In this document: one piece after another, positions 35,377-45,796 of the stretch
How the letters are laid out: each line of letters begins with the position of its first letter
Numbering within the stretch: the stretch's first letter is position 1
From: Tetrapyrgos nigripes
Taxonomy: Eukaryota > Basidiomycota > Agaricomycetes > Agaricales > Campanellaceae
Reading direction: 5' to 3'
Assembly (NCBI GenBank): GCA_013368315.1
Contig: JAACJM010000005.1
Span: 682,001 to 746,000, forward strand
Length of the DNA stretch: 64,000 nucleotides
Program-made: the position numbers and the translations under genes
The notes under the pieces: model-generated
Told to the model about the DNA's origin: nothing
The model's input: only the letters and a program-made list of their open reading frames with translations
Databases searched by the model: none

Positions 35377-35588
35377 TCTTGGTGACGAAAGCGCGATTTG
35401 ACACCTGCCGAGGCTCTCATACATAATCCACGTAAAATACACACTAGAAATGGTACATCAAAACCACACGTCATCCACGTTTTCGGTCCTCGTTCCCAGT
35501 CCCGGTCCCCAGTTCCAGTCCCTTAAAGCCTAATTCCCAGTTCCCATTCCCATTACACATCCCTACCCACAACTGTGACACTCTGGCG

Positions 35589-36761
35589 TTGTACCGTGGC
35601 CAATTCTTCAACCGCTCGCACTCCCCTAGTCCCACAAGCAGCACCTCAGGCACCTTGACTGGGGCGGAGTTCAATCCTTGGTTCACACCGGTTACCTGGA
35701 GAGAGCAGGAACCCGTCATATCATCATCCGAGTCATCAGTCTCATCATCACCTCTAAGCAGTAATAGTAGCCTGTTACCTCCTTACAACACACCCATAAC
35801 TTCACCTGCACCCTTCAACGGAAACCAGACCCCTGTATCACGCCCTCACAACCAGCGCATCATGCCTGCAGAGAAGATTACACTCTTCTGGGGTGACGGC
35901 CGTGCTTCCGAAAACCCGCATGTCTTCATCAAACTGGTAAAACAAAACCTTTCACACGCCAATAGTGACACGGACCATATTGACGACTTCAAGGACTACT
36001 TGTTCCCATCCAGTCCTGCAGAACAGTGGTATGATCAGCTCATGGAAGGAGCAACGCCGCCAGCGACATGGAAGGCATTGGTAGCGAAATTTGAAGAACG
36101 GTGGCCCAAGCCAGCACCAGTCATGAAAGGGGAAGAGGATTATGTAACAGAGTTGTCAGCATACAAATTCCCCGAAGAGGATTTGGGAAAGAAAGTTGAA
36201 AGAGGCGGTGTAGAGATGTGGAGCCATATGAAGATGGCTGAGGACATTGAAGCTTTGGCGTGCAGTGCAGGTATTGATGACACCAATTTCCTCATCGTTC
36301 CAGTTTGGCAGAAGCTTCCGGGCATCATTCAGGAACAGGTACCATCGAAGCAAAAGAACTGGACAGCATTTTGCAATGCTATCAGAGAAGTAGACGTCGA
36401 AAAGGTGAAAGCTGGGGCAGACAAGCTGAGGAAGGAGAAGGAGAAAGAAGAGGAGAGGATGAAGAAGGAGAAGGCGTTGATGGAGAAATATGACCGTATT
36501 CTTGGCATGGCAGGACCTACACCTGAAACACCCACACAAGGCCTCACCAATCGTTTTGCAACCACTAACCTAGGCACGAACGGCCCAACCTATGGCCAGC
36601 TCAGCATGGCTACACACGTATCACCGAAGAGCAAAGAACAACCTTATGGCAAAACGTCACAGCCCTACCCCGACACCCTAACACCACAGCTGGACACCAG
36701 GCATATGAAGCCCAGAAAGCCGAGTGGTCTCAACGTTGGGGCGGAAATGCAACACCAGTGA
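35589..36761 (+). pseudogene. gypsy Gag (capsid part)
   Basis: A 390-codon frame. Residues about 90-260 hold the capsid-like core: FWGDGRASENPHVFIKLVKQ, HIDDFKDYLFPSSPAEQWYD, TWKALVAKFEERWPKP, then a charged KEKEKEEERMKKEK helix. It ends at TGA 36759-36761. The knuckle domain continues in the -1 frame, already open from about 36690 (QAYEAQKAEWSQRWGG), so a one-base change separates capsid and nucleocapsid. Decay is likelier than programmed frameshifting because other frame breaks follow. Confidence 0.75.
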
Positions 36762-37072
36762 CCTATGAACGTCCCTATCCCTTGGAGCCCGGAACGTCCA
36801 ACGTATGCACTGGCGAGTGCTTCCAGTGCGGCAAATGTGGTCATAGAGGTGACATGTGTCAGAATCGAACCCTCAACGAAAAAGAGAAGGCCTGGAGACG
36901 GCTGTGCAGTAACGAGCTGGGTCCGTACCTGCGAGATGATCCCAACAGCATTGTGGTGGCATTTGTGGACTATGGGTATGGAGGATATGGAGGATATGGA
37001 TTCGGGGGTTATGGATATGATGGAATGTATGGAAACGAGAACCAGGGAAACGGGGAAGGGCCGTCTGCATAA
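36758..37072 (+). pseudogene. gypsy nucleocapsid with CCHC zinc knuckle
   Basis: CFQCGKCGHRGDMC is a CX2CX4HX4C knuckle. A Gly/Tyr-rich tail (GYGGYGGYGFGGYGYDG) follows. It binds the element's RNA in live relatives. Confidence 0.8.
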
Positions 37073-37245
37073 GTACCAATCAGACGGCCCATGACGACGG
37101 AAGGTGCAAAGATGTAGAGGACCCTAGGCAGGGGGAGGCACTGCTTAGGGGAAGTGATGAAAGCCCCTCATGGACCACAGATAACCATACCCAGGTCGAC
37201 AATGTAATCATTCCATCAGAATACGAGATTGTTGATCTTTATTCA

Positions 37246-37947
37246 GTGCAGGAGGAGGATACAAAACCAGTACCATTCATCCATGAGGTGGGAATAGTAG
37301 GCATAGATGGGACAGTGATAGTGAAAGGCTTTTTCGACGATGGTGCTATGGTTGGGGCCATGTCAGAGGAGATATATCATCAAGTCCGAGATAAACTCAC
37401 AGGGTGGGTGCCATCATGCAAACGGTTGCGCATGGCAAATGGTACAATTGTGCCAAGCTTGGCATGTTGGAAAGGCCAGCTACTGTTGGGAGGAGTCGAG
37501 GCTGAAGGAGAATTTGAGGTGTTTGATAGTGGGGGGGCCTGGGAATTCCTGTTTGGAAAGCCCTTGCTAACCCGCTTTAGAGCACACCACAATTACGAGG
37601 AGGATATAATACGCATACCGTATGGGTCAGGATCAGTCATTCTGCAGAATGAACTGCTGAAGAAGCGAGGAGACGAAACGGGGGGCAATCATAATGAACC
37701 CCCCTCGAGGCAAGTCCACACCAGTGACCTAGAACAGCAAAAGAACGTTACTAATCAGGTGGCAGCAGTAGCGTTAAACATGAGGCCACATACCCCCAAA
37801 CACAAGGTCACGCTGGAGGAGCTGGAGGACGAGGAAGTGCCCTGGATATTCTGGCGCCAGCAAGACGGAGAGCTAAGAGGAACATTAAGCGGAATCTTTG
37901 GAAAAGGAAGAGGAAGAACTCACAATGAAGAGCAGTGGGTAACATAG
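37246..37947 (+). pseudogene. gypsy aspartic protease region
   Basis: FFDDGAMVGAMSEEIYHQV carries a DDG in place of the usual DTG/DSG, followed by the hydrophobic LLLGGVEAEGEFEVFDSG and the FLFGKPLL flap-side strand. It ends at a TAG (37945-37947), and the next domain is in another frame. Confidence 0.7.
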
Positions 37948-39791
37948 AGGGTGCAGAAGAGATAGTGCTGAAGAGGGTAAAGAGGAGGGCAAGAGTAGTC
38001 AGGAAGCAACGGTGGACACATAATTTGAGGAAGCACGAGAAAAACTTCGCGGGGGGTAGTTGTGCACCCCCCTCGAGGGAAGTCTCCATTGAAAGTCATA
38101 CTAGTGAAAACCTTGTCATTGACACCTCCACATCTGCAGGTCACCCAGTTTGTCACGTAACTGCTGATGACACCATTGTTGGACAGCCTCTTGGTGGTGA
38201 AATACCTACGGAGGGGTTCAAGAATGAAAACGTCTTCACACGGAAATCAGACCCATTCTTACCAGCGAGGGTTGACCGAGTACTTGAGGAAGTCACAATT
38301 GGGGACGACTTGACAGATGATCAGCGGCACCAGGTGGTGACACTGCTCTGTTCCTATGCAGACTGTTTTGCACTCTCAGTCAGCGAAGTCCACACAGTAG
38401 ACAATGCAGTGCATAAACTACACATACCCAACAATGTGCAATTCCTGAGGAACGTTCACCAGCGGCCTTTAACACCTCCACAGAAGAAATTCTTCCACCA
38501 GAAGATTGACGAAATGCTCGAGGCGGGGGTCATAGAATGGTGCCGGCCCAACCAGGTTAAATGTGTCTCGCCAACCACACTAGCCCAGAAAGCCCATGAA
38601 GGCAGTGGTCTGACACTGGGGGAGCTGCAACAACGCCTTAATGACCAATGTATCCTTGCCGGACTGGATCCAGCTTTCCCACTCTCAATCCGTCCTGAAC
38701 CAGCCAGAGAGGAACCCAAGGTGACAGCTGCCCAGAAATGGAGGATTTGTCAGAATTTCGATGCTATCAATAAAGTTACAAAGGTCGCACCTATGCCACA
38801 AGGCGACATCCGAGCCAAACAGCAGTGAGTGAGCGGCCACCGATACTTGTCCCTCTTCGACTTCGCTTCGGGGTTCTATGCATGCAAGGTGGACCCAGAA
38901 TCCCGACCATACACATGTTTCTATGTGGAGGGGAAAGGTTACTTCTGGTACAAAAGGATGCCATTTGGGCTTACCAGTGCACCATCAACATTTGCACAGA
39001 TGACGGCAGAACTATTGGGTGATCTCCTGGCTGACGGGGTGTTGGAACTGTTTGTGGATGACGGAGCTTCAGCGGCAGACACGTTTGAGGAGATGGAAGG
39101 AAAACTCACTAGGTTGCTGGAACGGGCGAGGGAGAAGAAGCTATCGCTCTCAGCGGCAAAGTCCAGTTTCTTCATAAAAGAAGGCGTATTCGCTGGTGCT
39201 AATGTCGGACCACAAGGTGTAACCCCTGACTTGACGAAGCTGACTGCAATAGTGGACTGGCAGCAGGCGGACGACGCACTCAACCTCAAGTCTTTTCTCG
39301 GGCTCACTAGCCATTTTCGAGACCTGATCAAGGATTATGTGAAGGTGGAGAGACCACTAAGGGACCTCATCAATATTCCATTGCCCAATCCATGCTCTGA
39401 AACCATGTACCGAGCTCTGAAACGGAAACACAAATTAGCCAGTTTGTGGACGACTCAGCATACAGAAGCCTTCATCAAGTTGAAAAAACTACTTACCTCA
39501 AAGCCTGTCCTGAAGTGCCCTAAATTTGATGGCACTCCCTTCATCGTTACCTCAGACGGTTGCAAGGAAGGCTTCGCAGCTGTGCTTTCCCAATGTTTCA
39601 AAACGGTCCTTCCAAATGGACGCATGGTGAAGAAGACCCATCCTATTGCATTCATGTCAAAGCAAACCTCCAAGACTGAGGAGAAGTACAAACCTTTCCT
39701 CCTCGAGTTCGCGGCACTGAAGTGTGGTCTGGATAAGTTTTCAGACACGAGATCAAGACAGACTGTCAGGCATTGCGAGATGTCATCCTGA
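37935..39791 (+). pseudogene. gypsy reverse transcriptase and RNase H
   Basis: Linker and RT entry (VHKLHIPNNVQFLRNVHQRP, MLEAGVIEWCRPNQVK, KWRICQNFDAINKVT) run to an in-frame TGA at 38826-38828. The same frame goes on with GHRYLSLFDFASGFYACKVD, KRMPFGLTSAPSTFAQM, the catalytic FVDDGAS, then SLSAAKSSFFIKEGVFAG. RNase H begins PFIVTSDGCKEGFAAVLSQ and has KYKPFLLEFAALKCGLDKFS, then the frame changes near 39750. The TGA replaces a residue where Arg would fit (CGA to TGA). Confidence 0.85.
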
Positions 39792-40831
39792 ACCCTAACC
39801 TGAATGCTACCCATGCACGATGGTGGGATGGCATCATAGCTCACAATATTGTCGAAGTACGGCATATACCTGGGAAAAAGAATGTCATGGCAGATGGGCT
39901 GAGTAGGAAGTGGGAAGAGACGCCGAGAACACTGGGTGATGGAAGCGAGTGGACTGTCAGTGAGGACTGGGAGTATGCGCATGGGCTGGTGCATGACATA
40001 ATGCAAGTTGCAGTGGATAGCGAAGCAGCATCCCTACAGAAACGATTTGCTGACGAGCCCATCTTGTTGGAGGTCATAGATGCGCTGAAAGGTCTCACAA
40101 CAGGGATGTCGGTAAAGCAAAGGCAGCATGCTAAACACCGGGCAGAAGGATACATGATCAAGGGGGCAAAGCTGTGGCGTCTGAGGGGTGGTAGTAGCAC
40201 GAGGGCGAGATTGAGGGTTGAGTGTGTTACAAGAGAAGAAGCGGTTGTATTGGCGGAAGCGGAACATAAGGAGGGAGGCCATTTCGGATGGGATGCAATA
40301 AAAATGGAGCTGTTGGATAAAATCTGGAGTCCCAATCTGGATCAGTCAATTTTAACGGCTGTCAGCAGGTGCGGAAAGTGCAAAAACTTTGGGCAAACTC
40401 ACCTGCATTCTCTGTTGATCCCAGTCACCTGGAGGCACCCCTTCGAGCTACTCGTAGGAGATTACTTGGCTATGCCTAAGGGTAAAGGGGGTTATACAAC
40501 ATTAGGCGTGTATATGGATTCATACTCACGGCACATATGGGCTTTTAAGTACAAGGTGAAGGGCAGTGGGAAGACAACAGTGGAAGGTCTGGGCAAGATA
40601 TTCCATGACTATATACCACCAGACGTGTTCCAGACTGACGGTGGATCCCATTTTGACTGCGAAGAAGTCCGGAATTATTGCGAGCAGTATGGGGTAAAGA
40701 CTCATGTTGTAGCAGCATACTCACCATGGATCAACGGGCTTGTTGAGCGTGGCAACAAACTCCTACTTAGCGTTTTGAAGAGGCTGTGTGCACCAGAATT
40801 AGGGGAAGACGAGTACAACGATGTGCGGTAG
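39773..40831 (+). pseudogene. gypsy RNase H end and integrase
   Basis: Starts with the end of RNase H (VEVRHIPGKKNVMADGLSRK). The integrase has an HHCC-type zinc site (EAEHKEGGHFGWD ... CGKCKNFG) and the catalytic core GDYLAM ... QTDGGSHF ... YSPWINGLVERGN. The second Asp and the Glu are 35 residues apart, the D35E spacing. Frame breaks near 40828; the rest of the core helix is at 40786-41094 in another frame. Confidence 0.85.
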
Positions 40832-40833
40832 AG

Positions 40834-41521
40834 GACTTACCACATACATGGCCTGACCATCTCGAGGAAGCCCTCTGGATTCTCAATAATCGCATTCTCA
40901 AAACTCTCCACTTCTCTCTGAAAGAGCTCCTCCTCGGTTTGGTCGTTAACACAAAACCAACTCCTGTCAAAGAAAGTTCGTCGATGTTGCATCCTGAAGA
41001 TGTTGAGCGGCAAATGGCCTATGTTGCGCAGCAGCACCTGGACGGATACAACGCTACACTGCGGTATGCGGAAAAGCGGAAAAAACGAGTTTGATAGGTG
41101 AGTAATGAGGTGGGCTCCCAGAGAGGTGGTGTTCAGGAAGGGCCAACTGGTGCAGGTTTACCGGAGTGACCTGGATTACACCTTCAAGACAGAAAAGAAA
41201 CTGCTACCGAGGTGGTCACAACCAAGGCGTATTGCAGAAAAGGTAGCCAATTCATACAAGCTGGTAATGTTGGATGGGACTCCGGTCAATGGGCTTTTCA
41301 GCTCAAGGAGACTGCGAGTGTTTATACTGAGGGAAGGGACGAGGCTGCATGAGGAGCAAACGGCGTTGGAGTTGAAGGAAAGAGAAAAAGAAATGGTTCC
41401 CATCGATGTCAACGTTGGCGATGACAACGGAGCTTTGATGGCCAAGGAGGGATACGATGACGTTCCATCCAGAATTGCGGACCTATCAGATTTGTCGGAC
41501 TTATCAGATGTTCTCGGTTAG
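40834..41521 (+). pseudogene. gypsy integrase C-terminus
   Basis: WPDHLEEALWILNNRILKTL and YNATLRYAEKRKK are followed by a TGA at 41099-41101, then VVFRKGQLVQVYRSDLDYTF and PVNGLFSSRRLRVF, the GPY/F-like C-terminal module. It ends with a DLSDLSDLSDV repeat and TAG. There is no chromodomain. Confidence 0.75.
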
Positions 41522-41587
41522 GTTAGTTCTGGTTAGTTCCTTGGTGTATTTCGTGACGAGGACGTTGCTACGTTTGGAGGGGGCACA

Positions 41588-41743
41588 TGTAGTAGGGAGA
41601 AAGGGTAGGCCTAGGCCTTAGGAGTCACGTGATCGCGTAGCATACATGATAGTAGTAGGTAGTAGCGAGGTTCATAACACGAAACCACCATTCGACTCCA
41701 CATTTGGCTCGGGAACCTCGATAGCAGCCTTTGGCCTACTCCA
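41588..41743 (+). repeat. gypsy 3' LTR (156 bp)
   Basis: Same TG...CA ends as the 5' LTR. It differs by A/G, A/G, G/A and T/C at four CpG sites and by one extra GTA. Confidence 0.9.
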
Positions 41744-42432
41744 CTGGACCTTGAGTGCACGATGTCTTGCTCTCAGAATTGCAAATTTATGAATCATATC
41801 CTCATTACGCACGGAAAGAGCATCAGCATAGGCATTTTGAAGGAATTTCAGTCATACAACGGGAATTCCGGTCATACATGGGAATTTTGGTCATATAACA
41901 TAAATTGCACTGGATCTTGAATGCACAATTTCTTACCCTCGGAGTTGCAAATCAGCGGAGCATAGTATAATAATCATTATTTCCCAGAGAAATAGGATCA
42001 GTACTAGGATTTAGAAGGAATTTCGGTCATACAACGGGAATTTTGGTCATACATGGGAATTGATAAGTATTGTAAATCAAATATCAAGGTGGCAGTACCC
42101 AGCCAAAAGCCTTGCGTTAAAATATCAGAGAAGAAGAGGAGTGCGCCAGCAATGTAGAGCGCAAACGACGAAATCCCCAACTGAAAAGTGACGAGGCGAG
42201 CTGATGACAGGAGGAGATGCTGTGCTACCCTGTGGCATTTGCCGCTTTCTGAAATGGGAAATGGGCGATGGACCAGTGACGCTGGGATCGCGAGAAGAGG
42301 TCCAGGAGATGCTGGGTTTTTAAAAAATCGCGCGCGAGCGGAGTGCTTTATAAAAGTGCCTATGGTTGATCCATTGGTTTTATAAAACGTCTTGCATGGT
42401 TAGCCCAGGCAATTTTTATATACTTTTATAAA

Positions 42433-44885
42433 AAATGTGTGTTATGGCCTGCTCGGGCCTATCAACATTAACATTAACATCCATCAAACTCCCTTCCCTC
42501 TTCGTCAAACGAACAACAACTCCCCTAACCCTCTCATTCTCACACATCTGAGCCACGAAATCCAACGCTAGTCGGTCATCAGGTCCACCAAAGAACGGGA
42601 GGAACACCATCGTGAGACCCAGACCACCTTGACTTGTCGTCGGCATAGGTTGAGGAGAAGACCCCAAGTCGAGATAAACCCCTACATCGACAGTCTAGGG
42701 CCACTACCACCACCACCAGTAGTAGTAGTCCCTCCTCCTCCTCCTCCTCCTCATCCTCCACCTGACGTATTGGCAGACTTGAATAACGCGTCAAAGCGGT
42801 TATGAGACACATGAGCACCCGCAGTGCCAGGTGTAGTGGGGTTACTCGTCGCAGCGGGGGTAGGTGGTATCGTTACAAATCCAGCATCACCACCACCACC
42901 GTGACGAAGACGCATAGCCCATGGGACAAGAACCATTCCACCACCACCACCACCAAATCCGCTGCTGACCATTTGCATTTGCATTTCCCTCTCAGCAGCA
43001 ACATCCATCGCATAATCAGCAACAGCACTAGCCATTTCGTCCCAAGCCTCCACAGAAACTTTACCCTGCCACTGTACACCACCGTCACATAGACCTAGAT
43101 CGTTGAGAGTCAGATTGGTAAAGGTCCGGTAGATTGTTAAGAGTGGATCGAATTCAGTGGAGAGGAGGTTGGAGGAAAAGGATTTCATGACGGCGGAGGT
43201 ACGGTCTGTGAGTTCGATGAGACGAAGGACTGAAATTGAGCTTGAAGGGGATGTATAGGCAGGAGGAGGAGTAGGAGTAGGAGTAGGAGTAGTTGCTTCC
43301 CCCGTGTCTTCGTTGGGTTTAGTTGACGAGAAGGGTGTAGTAGTTCCAGTTCCAGTTCCAGTTCCAGTTCCAGAGGGCGTATCGGTATCGGTACCACCCT
43401 CCTTCTTTGTCCTCACCAACGAATCCTTCAACAACTGCATCAAAGCCATCATCCCCGGGACATGCTCAACCCTATCCAAGACAACTATTAGGTTTCTCTT
43501 CCGTGTTGAATTCTCTCCGTCCAAGGCTGCGTTGCTCCATTCCCATTCCCTCCTTTGCCTTCCCCATCTACACCAGACCCTTGCGAATCCGAATCCGAAT
43601 TTTCATCCCCACCCGGACGACGGAAGGAGGCACGAGTTTTACTCCGAATATTCGTTAACCCCTTCCTTAGACCTAAGGTCTTCTTCATCCTTCCTCCTCC
43701 TCCTTTCACGTTAGTTGGATCCTCGACATCATGACTACCGTCACTCTTGGGTTTGTGCGTAGCTGCACCACCACCAGCACCATCTGCAACATTCCCAAAA
43801 TTCGCCCCAGTCTTACTCGCCCTAACTCTCAAATGAGGTGGCTAAAGCGTCGTAACAAGGGGAGTAGTCATAAACGTCAACGTCAACGCTTCGAGGACGA
43901 ACATGGAAAAGACACGTGGGGTGAGGATGTGTGCTTGGAGGCCGACGTTGAGGACGATTAGTTCGACGAGGCTGGGGAGGAAAGAGAAAAGGCGTTAGCT
44001 TAAGTGAATGGTGTAGAGGAAAAGAAAACGAGTAGAATAATAACACTCACCCCTTACAACTCATCAAACTCCCAATAGCACTCGCCTCTCTCCAATTAAA
44101 CCCAGCGACATACTTTGCAGAGAGTGTACACTCTCCGAATTTGCCGGAAAAGGCTAGAGTGCATATAGCGATGGTGTATCCCCATGTTAGACCGGTGTTG
44201 AGGAGGCCGAGGTCGGTGGAGAGGCCGGAGAGGGTGAAGTACTACATAGAGAAAGAGAAAAGAAGGGATTAGTAAAGGCTTGGGAAAAGAATGAGAGTCT
44301 CACTCACCAACGGCAAAAATATACTCCCCACCACATCCTCCAACTTTTCCATCATTGCCACCGCCAAACCCCCTTCCCTCGGAACAATCAGTCCAAACAA
44401 AAACGCTCCAAAAATCGCATGTACGCCAATAACGTCGGTGAAGAATGAGCTAGCAAATACCCCAACCAATGTCCCAGTTACAAACACCATACTTGCACCA
44501 TACTCGGTCCTTTTCCCTCTAGACTACCACTTTTTTCTGCAAAGATTCTCCAGATGTACTTGACGGGGAATAATATGAAAATGGCGAACCCGACGCAAAC
44601 GAGGAGGATGTATAATGCTGTTAGACCTGATCCTGCGTTGACGAGGGCGACGGAGAGTGCGAGGAGGGTCCAGCCGACTGTAAAAGATACATAGAGAATG
44701 TCAGGATGAAAACGACGAGAAAGGGCGAAAGGGCGACGAAACTCACTAATATCATTCCCCACTCCAGCACTCAACACCACAATCCCAACCGTGGTATCCA
44801 ACAACCTCAGCTCAGTCAAGATCCTACATAAAACCGGAAACGCTGTAATGGAAAACGCGTGTAAGATGTTGTACCTACGGATTGA
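42433..44885 (-). pseudogene. K+/H+ antiporter (Kha1-like), membrane part
   Basis: From right to left the minus strand reads HAFSITAFPVLCRILTELRL, LLDTTVGIVVLSAGVGND, VGWTLLALSVALVNAGSG, LTALYILL, VFVTGTLVGVFASSFFTDV, IGVHAIFGAFLFGLIVPREG, LNVGLQAHILTPRVF, RKRNLIVVLDRVEHVPGMM, SVLRLIELTDRTSAVM, LTMVFLPFFGGPDDRLAL and VVVRLTKREGS. This is the transmembrane core and regulatory domain of fungal Kha1, a CPA2-family K+/H+ exchanger of internal membranes. Defects: N-terminal helices missing, an 11-bp insertion with a 9-bp direct repeat at 44485-44504 shifting the frame, an in-frame TAG near 43841, a frameshift near 43530, and the tail moved 9 kb away (32.7-33.4 kb). Confidence 0.85.
43244..43378. 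repeat. hexanucleotide microsatellites within the antiporter pseudogene
   Basis: GGAGTA/GTAGGA units (about 43257-43292) and GTTCCA units (about 43340-43372) code for Pro-Thr and Gly-Thr runs in the minus frame. They sit in a variable loop of the regulatory domain. Confidence 0.85.
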
Positions 44886-45442
44886 GTACGTAGTGTAAAA
44901 CGTCTATTCGAATGATAGAGCCGTTATACAGGATGACTACATGAAGGAGGTAAGTCGGAGTGCTGGAGATGGAGTTTCAGCCACAAGGGGATATTTTGAG
45001 GATAAGTGCTGGATGTGGACTGAGGAAAAATAGGGGATAGTTGCTAGAAGATGCTTGAGGGTTTCTGTGAGGCAGACGAAGCAGGGGAAGCTTGGGAAAG
45101 AAGTAGATTGCCAGAAGAAAGTAGGTAAGGCTACAAAATAACTGGACTACTCGTAAAGAATGGTACTTAGTGGTTTATATATTAGTAAGAAGAGTCAGGA
45201 TGAGTCAAATGTAGTCTATGTGACTAGTAGATATCGGTTCCTAAGCCTTATGAGTCAGACGAGAGAGTGAGTCAGTAAGTATGCTTGAAACCGAGGGAGT
45301 TGCGAGAAGATGAGATTCGTGGGAAAAAGTATTGGGTATGTCCATGTGGCCGTTGGCCAAGCCGCTATCGGCTATATCTGTGTGGCTGTAGTCTAGCTGC
45401 GATTTATGCCATGATTGTGGGCAGAAGATACAACTCCTGACA
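44886..45442. repeat. probable 3' LTR of the minus-strand chromovirus
   Basis: Read on the minus strand, a purine run (AGAAGAGGGGGAAA, 45443-45456) is followed by TGTCAGGAGTTG at 45442, the classical polypurine tract-LTR border. A TATA box (TATATAAACC) lies at about 45175-45184. The left end is not resolved; it must lie before the first antiporter exon near 44885. No second LTR copy of this type is present in the window. Confidence 0.5.
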
Positions 45443-45796
45443 TTTCCCCCTCTTCTAGGTGCTTCTTCCTGGAATAGGAATGGCGTGTTTTGTAAAAATG
45501 GTTCTCAGTGGGTTCGGTTTGGTTTGGATTGATACATGTGTCTGTTGTATTTTTTTTTTTTCGGCTGTCGTTTAGTACCTTTTTCAGCACGATGCTACTC
45601 CGGTTTCCTTGCTTATTGATTTCTTTGTTCTTTGCCAATCGTCCTCATGCTTGTTTCTTTTGCAGGGATTTCTGAATGTTTTTGACCATCAATGTCATTA
45701 CCGTGAGTGTTTGTTTTTCGGTATAAAAGTCTGTCTTGATTTACTAATTCCTTCAGATCTCAGTCGTCTCTTCCTCTGTGCTTTCTTCTTCTTACC

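Larger units (their letters stand above)
35377..41587 (+). mobile_element. Ty3/gypsy retrotransposon internal region (decayed)
   Basis: Order: gag, zinc knuckle, protease, reverse transcriptase, RNase H, integrase, which is the Ty3/gypsy order. With LTRs it spans 35224-41743 (6.5 kb). Flanks CCGG (35220-35223) and CTGG (41744-41747) are a probable 4-bp target duplication with one C/T change at a CpG. A polypurine tract GGAGGGGG lies at 41576-41583 just before the 3' LTR. At least four frame changes and two in-frame TGA codons show that it is dead. Confidence 0.9.
33369..42432. mobile_element. large TIR element with TTTTATAAAA boxes, hosting a gypsy element
   Basis: The left end (33369-33444) reads TTTATAAAATCC, AACCATGCAA, GTTTTATAAAA and TCAACCATAGGCAC, TTTTATAAA. 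The right end (42348-42432) gives the same order when inverted. The ~75-bp TIRs contain three copies each of the palindrome TTTTATAAAA. Without the 6.5 kb gypsy insertion the element would be about 2.5 kb. Its interior holds several copies of motifs such as GGTCATACA(AC) and ACTGGA(C/T)CTTGA(A/G)TGCAC (34280-35220 and 41744-42060) and a short Cys/Trp-containing open stretch (33639-33881, -). I find no transposase, so the superfamily is open. It split the Kha1-like gene. Confidence 0.65.

Noticed and set aside
36600..36761. Programmed -1 frameshift between gypsy capsid and nucleocapsid
   Set aside because: No canonical slippery heptamer next to a clear structure was seen, and the element has several other frame breaks, so decay is simpler.
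33369..42432. Target-site duplication for the TTTTATAAAA element
   Set aside because: I compared the flanks (…ATGACGCGGGGGC and ATGTGTGTTATGG…) and found no convincing direct repeat. The exact borders stay open.
42751..43397. Gly-Thr/Leu/Glu-rich frames on both strands
   Set aside because: They are read-outs of the hexanucleotide microsatellites inside the antiporter pseudogene.
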